Part shown: piece after piece, positions 18,337-25,955 of the stretch
How positions within the stretch are numbered: the first letter of the stretch is position 1
Layout: every line of letters starts with the position of its first letter
NCBI RefSeq assembly: GCF_024181225.1
Contig: NZ_CP051198.1
Location: forward strand, 2,046,001-2,110,000
Origin: Treponema sp. OMZ 787
Lineage (GTDB): Bacteria > Spirochaetota > Spirochaetia > Treponematales > Treponemataceae
Length of the DNA: 64,000 bases
Direction of reading: 5' to 3'
Notes under the pieces: generated by a model
What the model was told of the DNA's origin: nothing
Database searches by the model: none
What the model saw: the letters and a program-made list of their open reading frames with translations, nothing else
Made by a program: the position numbers and the translations under genes

Positions 18337-18360
18337 GTAAAAATTTTTACCGGTAAAAAT
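18337..18360. repeat. Overlapping palindromes, possible operator
   Basis: GTAAAAATTTTTAC is a perfect 14-base palindrome (18337-18350) and overlaps ATTTTTACCGGTAAAAAT, a perfect 18-base palindrome (18343-18360). They lie in the divergent intergenic region, upstream of the operon promoter at 18322 and before the 18412 gene. A regulator-binding role is inferred. Confidence 0.5.
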
Positions 18361-18411
18361 CTTTACATATTATAACTTATAAAAAAAAGCAAAAATGCCG
18401 ATAAATACGGT

Positions 18412-19815
18412 ATGGAAAATATAAAAAATTTTGTTGAGGAGCTTTCGGTAATCCTTGAAACAAAAAGAAATGAATTTAATTCTCAAATTCTCCCAAAGGT
18501 AAGGGAAAACTACAATATTCAAAGCAGTGCCCTACATGCAGTTAGAAACACTCTCTTAAAAAAACGGGTTATCCATGATGATCCTTATAAATATGACAGC
18601 AAAATGACAGAGGTTGAAATTCCCAGCAAAGAAAACTTTGCAGATTCGGAAAAAGCCAGCGTAATAGGAACCCGCTTGGCACACTACGAAACAATGCTGG
18701 AATTTGTCAACAACTACTATCAGTTTAATACCGAGTTTTTAACCCCCAAAAGAATTTCCATTCTGCTTGAACTTAACAGTACCTTTATTTGGTCTGATTT
18801 TACAAATACATCGAATCATACAAATACTCGTGCGATAGCCGATATAATCAACAACCTTTTAAAAGGCCCGGATCAACTATCAAGCAGTCTTTTACGGGAC
18901 TCTGTTACCCACCTTGCAAAAAGCGAAGCCTATATTAATACCCAGCTTAAAAGCCTTTCTATCTTTCATCGGGAAGAATATAAACTTTTAATACGCAGAG
19001 AGATTATACCGTCAGTAAAGATAACCAAGGCCGACTGTGCAAATCCTTCAAATGTATTAAGAGAAATAAAAAAGATTTTCACACTAAAACTCAAAAAAAA
19101 GCCTTTTTATACGGATCTTATAGTCGAAATAATCAGAGAAGATTATGGGGACGATTCGGCCATCTTACAGCAGGAAATTTTATCCAGGCTTGAGGTTAAG
19201 GCAAAGGAAAGTTCTTTTGCAAATCAAGAAGTCAATCACAGACCTATCCTGATATCCGGTTTAAGGGTTCTTTCAAATTCGGCCCCTCACTTAAAGGCTG
19301 CTCTTGAAAAAATAAAAGCCAATCAGGAACTTGTCTATAAATCGGAAAATACTATATTTAGAAAAATAGCCGAGGCTTTAAGACAGCTTTTCAAAATAGA
19401 GCCTCCCGAAAAGCATATAACGATCATCATAACAGATAATATTAACCAAAACACAAAAAAACAAACCCTAAACTATTCGGTTTTTGAAAAAGAAGTGCTT
19501 CAAAAAATCGCCTTGTTTCAAAATATTATGATGCCTCATTCGGCAGTAAATCAAAAAATCAAAACAATGCCTGATGAACTTCTTTTTAACAGCCTCACAA
19601 AATACATAAGCGACAGCAATGAAATGCTGAAACAGCTTGGCGGTCTTGATGAATTTTATAAAAGCGTAAAACCTGAACTAAGAAGCAAAATAAGAGGTAT
19701 CAAGATAGAAATTACCACAATCACAAATTCGATTATAAAGGCAAACCAATACCGAGCCGAATATCAAGCTCTGGCAGAAGAGGTAAGCCACATGAAAAAA
19801 CTCGGCGTCATCTAA
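18412..19815 (+). CDS. Conserved-looking cytoplasmic protein of unknown function
   Basis: I do not recognise this 467-residue protein. It has no signal peptide or membrane segment and appears largely helical, with charged heptad-like stretches (KRNEFNSQILPKVRENYN; LYKSENTIFRKIAEALRQLF; IEITTITNSIIKANQYRAEY). No catalytic motif is visible. The ATG at 18412 lacks a clear Shine-Dalgarno; GATAAA at 18400-18405, 6 bases before it, is a weak -10 candidate. It is divergent from the prfB operon and is followed by an OppA-like gene with its own ribosome-binding site. The codon pattern and good frame length support a real gene. Confidence 0.7.
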   Translation: MENIKNFVEELSVILETKRNEFNSQILPKVRENYNIQSSALHAVRNTLLKKRVIHDDPYKYDSKMTEVEIPSKENFADSEKASVIGTRLAHYETMLEFVNNYYQFNTEFLTPKRISILLELNSTFIWSDFTNTSNHTNTRAIADIINNLLKGPDQLSSSLLRDSVTHLAKSEAYINTQLKSLSIFHREEYKLLIRREIIPSVKITKADCANPSNVLREIKKIFTLKLKKKPFYTDLIVEIIREDYGDDSAILQQEILSRLEVKAKESSFANQEVNHRPILISGLRVLSNSAPHLKAALEKIKANQELVYKSENTIFRKIAEALRQLFKIEPPEKHITIIITDNINQNTKKQTLNYSVFEKEVLQKIALFQNIMMPHSAVNQKIKTMPDELLFNSLTKYISDSNEMLKQLGGLDEFYKSVKPELRSKIRGIKIEITTITNSIIKANQYRAEYQALAEEVSHMKKLGVI

Positions 19816-19896
19816 AATAGCAGGAAAATACTCGGATTGAATAATAATGCAAAAAACAATATAATATGCTCCTATAAAATTTTCATAGGAGATTAC

Positions 19897-21489
19897 ATGA
19901 AAAAAAGGCTTTCAGCATTATTTTTTATTTTAATATCTTTTTGCCTGTTTTCGCAAAACAATCAATATAGGGAACTTAATCTTTCGATAAGCTCAGGGAT
20001 TCCCATACTGCATCCGCATACAGCCTTTGATGCAAGTGAAGCCCAGATTTTGACAGCCCTTTATGAGGGACTTTTTGTATACGATCCTTACACATTACAG
20101 CCTGTGCCCGGCCTGGCCGAAACATATTCCGTTTCCGGAGGAAGAACATGGCGTTTTACTATTAGAAAAGAAGCCAAATTCGAAAACGGCAAGCCCATAA
20201 CGGCCCAAACCTTTGCCGACTCATGGCTGAATCTTTTAAACCCGGCCGGGAATCACCCTTATGCTTCTCTTTTAGACTGCATAGACGGAGCATCCGATTA
20301 TCGTAACGGAAAATTAAAGAATAAAAATCAAGTCGGAATAAAAGCCGAAAGCGAGCAAGTTCTTTTGGTTTACACAAATACCGAAATTGAGCACCTCCCC
20401 AATATTTTATGTCATCACGCCTTTTCGGCCGTTGAGCACTCCCAGCTTGCAGACGCATTAAAATTTTCTAACATAGAAAAAATAGAAAAAATCAAAGACA
20501 GCTTTAAGCCTACAGCAAGCGGAGCCTATAAAATAAAGAAATTTTCCGAAAAAGAGCTGATTTTGGTAAAAAACGAAAACTATTGGGATAAAGAAAAGGT
20601 CGAAATTCCTCAAATAAATATCTTCCTTGACTTAAGTAAAGAGGCTGCTATCGAAAAATTTAATAAGGGAGAAATGGACTGGCTTTCGAGAAGCGATGTG
20701 ATTTCAAAAATAGGAGATCAACGCAGTGTCAACATAGATCCTCTTTTTTCTACGAAGTATTTTTTCTTTAAGGCATCATCCACAAATGTGAAAAATTCCG
20801 AATTACGAAAGGCCCTTCTTTTAGCTATTCCATATGAGGAATTACGCAAGGGCTATCCGATAAAAGCTGAAACCCTTATTTTTCCCCTTGCAGGCTATCC
20901 CAAAATCAAGGGTGTGAGCGAGTACAATCTTCAAAAAGCCCAAGAAATTATAAATAAGCTTAACTTAAAAGAAGAACAAAAAAAACTCGTTATAAAAATC
21001 CCTGAAGACACCTACTATCAAGAGCTTGCCGAAATTTTATCGTCTGCATGGTCAAAAATCGGCATAAAGACCGAGGTTAAAAGCCTACCTTTCACCAGCT
21101 ATTACGGCAGTTTGAAATTAAACGATTACGATTTGGGAACAATCACATGGATAGGAGACTTTGCTGATCCTACAGCCTTTTTGGAGATGTTCCGCCCGGC
21201 TTCAAACCTAAATGATTCCGGCTGGAAAAATGCGGAATTTGAAAGAATAATCCTAAAATCCCATTCAGAAAAAGACTTTAAAAAAAGGTATGAAATGTTA
21301 AGCAAGGCAGAGGAGCTTTTATTGGGAGAGAGTATCGTTCTTCCCATATCCTATGGATTAAGCGTAAATATTATAGACACTTACTCCGTAGGCGGCTGGT
21401 ATTCAAACGCAATAGATATTCATCCCTTTAAGTTCATAAAATTTATCAAGCCCCAGCCGGTCCCCGGTCTTGTAAAATTAAATAAATAG
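19897..21489 (+). CDS. OppA-like peptide ABC transporter substrate-binding protein
   Basis: A 530-residue family-5 extracellular solute-binding protein with a signal peptide (MKKRLSALFFILISFCLFSQ). Typical features are LHPHTAFDASEAQILTALYEGLFVYDP near the start, PGLAETYSVSGGRTWRFTIRKEAKFENGKPITA, LLDCIDGASDYRNG, PTASGAYKI and TWIGDFADPTAFLEMF. Such proteins deliver oligopeptides to OppBCDF permeases, but no permease genes are adjacent. The start at 19897 is chosen because AGGAG lies 6 bases upstream; the frame extends 20 codons further without a ribosome-binding site. Export is supported; lipidation is doubtful because the Cys at FC is preceded by Phe. Confidence 0.85.
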   Translation: MKKRLSALFFILISFCLFSQNNQYRELNLSISSGIPILHPHTAFDASEAQILTALYEGLFVYDPYTLQPVPGLAETYSVSGGRTWRFTIRKEAKFENGKPITAQTFADSWLNLLNPAGNHPYASLLDCIDGASDYRNGKLKNKNQVGIKAESEQVLLVYTNTEIEHLPNILCHHAFSAVEHSQLADALKFSNIEKIEKIKDSFKPTASGAYKIKKFSEKELILVKNENYWDKEKVEIPQINIFLDLSKEAAIEKFNKGEMDWLSRSDVISKIGDQRSVNIDPLFSTKYFFFKASSTNVKNSELRKALLLAIPYEELRKGYPIKAETLIFPLAGYPKIKGVSEYNLQKAQEIINKLNLKEEQKKLVIKIPEDTYYQELAEILSSAWSKIGIKTEVKSLPFTSYYGSLKLNDYDLGTITWIGDFADPTAFLEMFRPASNLNDSGWKNAEFERIILKSHSEKDFKKRYEMLSKAEELLLGESIVLPISYGLSVNIIDTYSVGGWYSNAIDIHPFKFIKFIKPQPVPGLVKLNK

Positions 21490-21558
21490 GCTAAAACCGG
21501 CTTTTCCAAAACCGATACCTGTTTTACAAAAAAAATTCATTTTTTTATGAAACAGGTA

Positions 21559-21587
21559 TTGACATTTTTTGTGATTTGTAATATTAT
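21559..21587 (+). promoter_or_regulatory. Promoter of tRNA-Val
   Basis: TTGACA, 17 bases, TATTAT; the tRNA starts 11 bases after the -10 box. Confidence 0.85.
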
Positions 21588-21597
21588 CCATCTCATC

Positions 21598-21671
21598 GGG
21601 CGCTTAGCTCAGCTGGTACGAGCGTCTGGTTTACACCCAGAATGTCGGCGGTTCGATCCCGTCAGCGCCCA
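21598..21671 (+). tRNA. tRNA-Val (anticodon UAC)
   Basis: Cloverleaf by eye: acceptor GGGCGCT/AGCGCCC, anticodon stem TCTGG/CCAGA with loop TTTACAC (anticodon TAC), T arm GGCGGTTCGATCCCGTC, discriminator A. CCA is not encoded. The IS element inserts 78 bases downstream. Confidence 0.95.
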
Positions 21672-21749
21672 TTTCTTTTCTTTAAAAACTAATCCTATTT
21701 TTTAATATATCCGGTATTTTGTAAATTCAGCTTGTTTTGCCTTTTTATT

Positions 21750-21766
21750 CACGGCTTACGCATGAA
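21750..21766 (+). repeat. Left terminal inverted repeat of the IS
   Basis: CACGGCTTACGCATGAA; identical over 17 bases to the complement of the right end. Confidence 0.9.
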
Positions 21767-21790
21767 AAAAAAATAGCCGATATTTAAAGT

Positions 21791-22891
21791 ATGAAAACAT
21801 TAAAAGAATATTTTAACGAACTTAATGATAATCGTCAGTCTGGCAAAGTAAAACATCTAATCAGCGAAATATTGGTAATAGCACTGTGTGCTGTTTGTAG
21901 CGGAGTTCAAACTGTATTTGAAATAGGGGAATTTGCCGAAGTAAAAAAGGATTGGCTAAAAAATGAGGTAGGACTCTTGTTAGAAAATGGAGTTCCTTCG
22001 CACGACACCATAGGAAGAGTCCTTGCGATGATTAATCCCAAACAATTTCAAAGCCTTTTTATCTCGTGGATTGAACAATCCCTTAATATTCCAGCAGGTT
22101 CATACATTCACATTGATGGAAAAACATTACGTGGAAGTGCAAGTGAACAAAGTAGAGGTATTCATTTGGTAAGTGCATTTGCTCACGAAGCGGGAGTTGT
22201 ACTAGGACAAATAAAATGTGCTGAAAAATCGAATGAAATCACAGCAATTCCTGAACTCCTTAACCTTTTAAAACTAAAAAGCTCGATAATTACTATAGAT
22301 GCCATGGGTTGTCAAAAAGAAATAGCAAAAGAAATCACAAAGAAAAAATGTGATTATGTATTGGCTCTAAAAGAAAATCAGCCGGCAGCGTATAATGATG
22401 TAAAAGATTATTTTTCTATAGAAGATAAAGACTTTCAAAACACACTTTTAAGATTTGAAACCTTGGATATAGGGCATGGCAGAGAAGAAAAAAGAGAATA
22501 CTTTCTTTCAACTAATATAAACTGGTTTGCAGATAAGAATAAATGGGCAAATTTAAAGAGTTTTGGAATGGTCAAAAGCACTGTAAGGTGCAAAGGCAAA
22601 CAATACAGTGAAAAGCGTTACTTTATTAGCAGTATAGAGGATATAAATGAGTTTGTAACAGCTGTAAGAACACATTGGACAATAGAAAACACCTTACACT
22701 GGTCGCTGGATGTAATATTTAGAGACGATGAATGTCAAATTCGAGAAAAAAATACTGCTGAAAACATAGCAATTTTAAGGAGGATTTGCTTTAATCGAAT
22801 GAAAATGTATCAAAACGGTAAAACTCTGAAAAGGAAGAAAATGCTTTGTACATTTGATGATTCATTTAGGTTTAATGTTTTATTTAGCTAA
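21791..22891 (+). CDS. ISAs1-family DDE transposase
   Basis: A 366-residue transposase that cuts and joins the IS ends. Recognised from the DDE_Tnp_1-associated N-terminus (LKEYFNELNDNRQSGKVKH, GVPSHDTIGRVLAMINP), IHIDGKTLRGS (first Asp), ITIDAMGCQKEIA (second Asp), YVLALKENQP, and the C-terminal WTIENTLHWSLDVIFRDDECQ with the Glu and YREK-like region, then NTAENIAILRRICFNRMK. Length equals that of intact family members, and there is no frameshift or stop. The start ATG lies 24 bases inside the left repeat, and no good Shine-Dalgarno is visible. Confidence 0.93.
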   Translation: MKTLKEYFNELNDNRQSGKVKHLISEILVIALCAVCSGVQTVFEIGEFAEVKKDWLKNEVGLLLENGVPSHDTIGRVLAMINPKQFQSLFISWIEQSLNIPAGSYIHIDGKTLRGSASEQSRGIHLVSAFAHEAGVVLGQIKCAEKSNEITAIPELLNLLKLKSSIITIDAMGCQKEIAKEITKKKCDYVLALKENQPAAYNDVKDYFSIEDKDFQNTLLRFETLDIGHGREEKREYFLSTNINWFADKNKWANLKSFGMVKSTVRCKGKQYSEKRYFISSIEDINEFVTAVRTHWTIENTLHWSLDVIFRDDECQIREKNTAENIAILRRICFNRMKMYQNGKTLKRKKMLCTFDDSFRFNVLFS

Positions 22892-22895
22892 GGAA

Positions 22896-22912
22896 TTCAT
22901 GCGTAAGCCGTG
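22896..22912 (-). repeat. Right terminal inverted repeat of the IS
   Basis: TTCATGCGTAAGCCGTG, the exact complement of the left end. Confidence 0.9.
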
Positions 22913-22970
22913 TATAGTCTAAAATATAAAAAAGGTCAAGATAAAAATAAGGTAAAATTCTCTTCGCAAG

Positions 22971-23010
22971 CTTAAAGAAAATGCCCTGTCATAATTTCTT
23001 TAAGTTTTTT
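22971..23010 (+). terminator. Terminator between IS and antitoxin gene
   Basis: Stem CTTAAAGAAA / TTTCTTTAAG followed by six T on the plus strand; it would stop read-through from the IS toward the convergent toxin-antitoxin operon. Confidence 0.6.
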
Positions 23011-23019
23011 CTAGTTTAA

Positions 23020-23370
23020 TTAAAAAATATTTATTTGGCTGTAGTCAATATCAAAAGCTGAAGCAATTTTTAGCTTGGTCGTTTTGCGGATTCTTTTTGC
23101 TTTTTCCATTTGGCAATAGGCTGCCTGGCTTATACCGATTTTTTCAGCTACTTGTGCCTGCGTAAGACCGAGGTATTCCCGCCATGCTTGAACGGGACTT
23201 ATACCTTGGTGAGCAATGTTTTTTATTATTTCGTGAGGTATTGTTTTTTCCTCGGTCAGTTCCTTTGTGTTGCCGTTGATTAAGGTTTGAAAAACCTTAA
23301 AGGGGACGATTGCATATTCCGGTACTCCTGCCTGATTTTTAATAAATTGAATGTTAGTAAGTGTTGTCAT
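23020..23370 (-). CDS. Xre-family antitoxin (HigA/RelB-like)
   Basis: The 116-residue product carries a C-terminal HTH_3 domain (about residues 60-110; LGLTQAQVAEKIGISQAAYCQMEKA with recognition helix) behind an N-terminal part that should wrap the toxin. It follows the toxin gene, a HigBA-like order, and its ATG at 23370 overlaps the toxin stop by 17 bases. AGGAGG is about 12 bases before that ATG. It should neutralise the RelE-like toxin and repress the shared promoter at 23615-23643. Confidence 0.85.
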   Translation of the reverse strand: MTTLTNIQFIKNQAGVPEYAIVPFKVFQTLINGNTKELTEEKTIPHEIIKNIAHQGISPVQAWREYLGLTQAQVAEKIGISQAAYCQMEKAKRIRKTTKLKIASAFDIDYSQINIF

Positions 23371-23608
23371 CTCTTTTTTTAACCTCCTCAATTGAAATTA
23401 TTTCGATCACTTTGTGAAAATTAAATAATATCCTAAAGCGTCCAATTCTAAGACGGTATTGGTATTTATGATTTTTCAAAGTTTTTACATTTTGAACATT
23501 AGGAAAATTATACAAGACATCAACGCCATCGGCTATTTGAATTTGCTGCTCCTGCGGGAGCTTTAAGAATTGTTTTGTTGCCTTGTTTTTCCATTCAATT
23601 TTTATCAT
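23354..23608 (-). CDS. RelE/ParE-family toxin
   Basis: The 84-residue product has the RelE fold pattern: IEWKNKATKQFLKLPQEQQIQI helices, then VKTLKNHKYQYRLRIGRFRILFNFHKVIEIISIEEVKKRDD. The YRLRIGRFRILF strand with spaced basic residues and the terminal VKKRDDNTY match RelE-type mRNA interferases or ParE gyrase poisons; which of the two is not clear. No Shine-Dalgarno precedes the ATG, and a perfect promoter ends 6 bases upstream, so the toxin is predicted to be translated from a leaderless mRNA while the antitoxin has an internal ribosome-binding site. Confidence 0.85.
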   Translation of the reverse strand: MIKIEWKNKATKQFLKLPQEQQIQIADGVDVLYNFPNVQNVKTLKNHKYQYRLRIGRFRILFNFHKVIEIISIEEVKKRDDNTY

Positions 23609-23614
23609 ATAAGT

Positions 23615-23643
23615 ATTATAGGTTATTATAAGTATTATGTCAA
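23615..23643 (-). promoter_or_regulatory. Consensus promoter of the toxin-antitoxin operon, leaderless
   Basis: On the minus strand TTGACA, 17 bases, TATAAT: both boxes perfect. The ATG of the toxin follows after 6 bases (ACTTAT). The direct repeat ATACTTAT occurs in the spacer and again just before the ATG, a possible antitoxin operator. Confidence 0.85.
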
Positions 23644-23756
23644 TCTTGTTTATATTTTTTCTTCAAAATTTACTACCTCTTACAAGCATTTTTGCAAAAG
23701 GTCGGGATTGCGGAAAGCTTCGTCTATAATGCACCTTATAGGCTTTCCTCCATCGC

Positions 23757-23785
23757 TGGACAAAAGGCCGATTTTTTTGTAAAAT
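23757..23785 (+). promoter_or_regulatory. Promoter of sufS-sufU
   Basis: TGGACA, 17 bases, TAAAAT, about 38 bases before the sufS start. Confidence 0.6.
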
Positions 23786-23823
23786 AATAGGAACTTTAGA
23801 TGCGGCTTTAAGGAGCATAAAAG

Positions 23824-25026
23824 ATGTATAAAAGCGATTTTCCCTTGCTTATGCAAAATCCTAACATTCATTATTTGGATTCATCGGCAACGGCACAAAG
23901 GCCTGTACAGGTTATCGAAGGCGTTAAAGAATATTTTTTACACTCAAACGGGAATGCGGGACGAGGCTCTCATTCCCTTGCAATAGCTTCTTCCATTTTG
24001 GTTGAAGAAACAAGAAAAAAAACGGCGGAGTTTATCGGGGCCGATAAAATAGAAAGCATTATATTTACAAAAAATTCTACCGAAGCTCTCAATATAGTTG
24101 CTTATTGCTACGGCTTATCGCAGCTTAAAAGCGGAGATGAAATTCTATTGGCTGTATCAAACCATCACGCAAATCTTGTACCGTGGCAGTTCGTTGCAAA
24201 ACAAACAGGGGCAGACCTAAAATTTATCTACCTAAATAAAAACGGCACCTTGGACATGAATGACTTTAAAGCAAAACTTTCGGCTAAAACGAAGGTTGTT
24301 GCCCTTTCAAGCGTGGTAAATGCAACCGGAATTATAAACCCTGTAGAAGAGGTTATAAAACTCGCCCATGAAACCGGAGCCGTTGTTGTAGTCGATGCAG
24401 CCCAGTCGATAGCTCATTACAGGCAGAACGTATCGGCCCTTGACTGCGATTTTTTGGTTTTTTCGGGCCATAAGATTTTTTCCGACTTCGGGGTCGGAGT
24501 GCTTTACGGAAAAAAAGAGCTCTTGGACAAGATGCCTCCCTTTTTATACGGGGGAGATATGATCAATTTTGTCACGGAAGAATCAAGCGAGTTTAAGGAA
24601 GCCCCTTATAAATACGAGGGCGGTACCCATGACACTTCTGCCATAGTTTCTCTTAAACACGCAATAGAATATATCGAAAAAATCAGCTATTCCAATATAG
24701 AAAAAACCGTAAAAGAATTGGACGATTATGCTCTTTCAGAATTAAAAAAACTCGATTTTGTTGAAACCTACGGAACCGATGCTCCGGAGCGTGCCGGCAT
24801 AATAGCCTTTAACGTAAAAGATGTACACTCGCACGACACTTCCTATATCTTAAACGAGTACGGCGTTATGGTAAGAAGCGGTCATCATTGTACTCAGCCC
24901 CTAATGACTCACTTAAACATAAACTCCTGCTGCCGTGCAAGTTTTTCTATTTTTAACACAAAAGAAGACATAGACGTTATGATTACGGCCTTAAAAAAAG
25001 TAAAAAGCGTTTTTTTAAAGGATTAA
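23824..25026 (+). CDS. sufS: SufS-type cysteine desulfurase
   Basis: A 400-residue PLP enzyme that takes sulfur from cysteine for Fe-S cluster assembly. Visible: YLDSSATAQRP start, VSNHHANLVPWQ, VVVDAAQSIAHYRQ (PLP Asp), FSGHKIFSDFGVGVLYG with the PLP lysine, YEGGTHDTSAIV, and the active-site loop VRSGHHCTQPL with the catalytic Cys. The short RSGHHC loop is that of group II (SufS/CsdA) enzymes. AAGGAG lies 9 bases before the ATG. sufU follows after 26 bases; sufB/C/D are not in the window. Confidence 0.94.
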   Translation: MYKSDFPLLMQNPNIHYLDSSATAQRPVQVIEGVKEYFLHSNGNAGRGSHSLAIASSILVEETRKKTAEFIGADKIESIIFTKNSTEALNIVAYCYGLSQLKSGDEILLAVSNHHANLVPWQFVAKQTGADLKFIYLNKNGTLDMNDFKAKLSAKTKVVALSSVVNATGIINPVEEVIKLAHETGAVVVVDAAQSIAHYRQNVSALDCDFLVFSGHKIFSDFGVGVLYGKKELLDKMPPFLYGGDMINFVTEESSEFKEAPYKYEGGTHDTSAIVSLKHAIEYIEKISYSNIEKTVKELDDYALSELKKLDFVETYGTDAPERAGIIAFNVKDVHSHDTSYILNEYGVMVRSGHHCTQPLMTHLNINSCCRASFSIFNTKEDIDVMITALKKVKSVFLKD

Positions 25027-25052
25027 AAAAGAATATTGATAAGGAAACATAA

Positions 25053-25496
25053 ATGGACATAGATACAATTTATCAGGAAATGATTTTGGAATATTCCCGA
25101 AAAAAAGAAAACTGCCGGGAACTTTCGGGCGAAGGCGTAAAGATAGAAAGAGGTCATAACCCCTCATGCGGCGATGACCTTACCCTCCTCATCAGGGAAA
25201 AAGACGGAATCATTGAAGAAGCTTCTTTTTTAGGAAGGGGCTGTGCAATTTCTACGGCTTCTACAAATATGCTCATCGAACTTATAAAAGGAAAAAAAGC
25301 CGAAGAAGGCAAACGCAAGGTAGAAATATTTTTTAAGATGATGAACGGTAAAGAAGTTTCTGAAGAAGAAAAGGAAGAACTGGAAGATGCTCAAATCTTG
25401 GAATACTTTGCCCAAATGCCTGCCCGCATAAAATGTGCAACTTTAAGCTGGCACTCAGCCGATGTTCTTTTAAACGAAAAAAAAGGGACAGTGTAA
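25053..25496 (+). CDS. sufU: SufU-type sulfur acceptor
   Basis: A 147-residue zinc-containing IscU-like protein that accepts persulfide sulfur from SufS. Three cysteines in the right context are present: HNPSCGDDLTL, LGRGCAIS and RIKCATLSW. An Asp follows the first Cys (CGDD), and there is an insertion of about 20 residues relative to IscU, both typical of SufU. AAGGAAAC lies before the ATG. It is co-transcribed with sufS. Confidence 0.92.
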   Translation: MDIDTIYQEMILEYSRKKENCRELSGEGVKIERGHNPSCGDDLTLLIREKDGIIEEASFLGRGCAISTASTNMLIELIKGKKAEEGKRKVEIFFKMMNGKEVSEEEKEELEDAQILEYFAQMPARIKCATLSWHSADVLLNEKKGTV

Positions 25497-25513
25497 ACAC
25501 AAAGTCCCTTTTT
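25481..25513. terminator. Terminator at the end of sufU
   Basis: Stem AAAAGGGAC / GTCCCTTTT overlapping the sufU stop, with T run on plus and A run on the other side; it can serve the convergent 25535 gene as well. Confidence 0.75.
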
Positions 25514-25534
25514 AATAAACAGCAAAACCAAGGC

Positions 25535-25873
25535 TTATTTTTCGATATCGCTTGATTTTACTTTTACAATATGGCCGGGGCCTGCATCAAAGATAATCAC
25601 AAAGTCTTTTACCTTGATGTCGGCATATTTAATGATAACCTCATTGTTTTTATCAAGCTTGGTCTTAAGAATAACCTTTTTTTTGGGATCCTTTTCCTTG
25701 GGGTTTTCAATGCGTATTTCGGTACCTGCAGCGGGTGAGCCGTCAGAAAAACCGCCTTCACAGATAAAGGTTCCGTCACCATTGTCATAGCAAAGCAACA
25801 TCGGGGCATGAGCAAACAAAAGAGCTGCTCCCAATACTAAAAAACAAACAAAAATAGCTGTTCTTTTTTTCAT
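25535..25873 (-). CDS. Small secreted protein of the metal cassette (GGFS family)
   Basis: The 112-residue product has a signal peptide ending LLFAHAPML. It shares a clear pattern with the 179-residue protein at 31148: AH.P.L, DNGDGT, GGFS.G..AAG and FDAGPGHI. Their mature starts begin with His, a possible metal ligand. The larger relative adds a C-terminal membrane helix that this one lacks. It is the last gene of the riboswitch-led operon. I know of no assigned function; a periplasmic metal-binding accessory is inferred from context. Confidence 0.7.
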   Translation of the reverse strand: MKKRTAIFVCFLVLGAALLFAHAPMLLCYDNGDGTFICEGGFSDGSPAAGTEIRIENPKEKDPKKKVILKTKLDKNNEVIIKYADIKVKDFVIIFDAGPGHIVKVKSSDIEK

Positions 25874-25955
25874 CTTTCCTTCTCCTATTAAAATTTTTTA
25901 TTATAATATCAAATAAGTTCCTCTAAAGTCAATCAGACCTTAGAGGAATATCCAT

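Larger units (their letters stand above)
21750..22912 (+). mobile_element. ISAs1-family insertion sequence, intact transposase
   Basis: An 1163-base element bounded by perfect 17-base inverted repeats (CACGGCTTACGCATGAA and its complement) and holding a single transposase gene. I see no target-site duplication in the flanks (left ...TTTTTATT, right TATAGTCTA...), which suggests an old insertion or later change at one end. It sits between tRNA-Val and a toxin-antitoxin pair and breaks no recognisable gene. Confidence 0.88.

Noticed and set aside
17994-18360. CRISPR locus next to the Cas2-like gene
   Set aside because: No spaced direct repeats or other cas genes are present here or elsewhere in the window; the nearby repeats are simple palindromes.
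21741-22922. Target-site duplication of the IS
   Set aside because: The 8-10 bases outside the two inverted repeats do not match each other.
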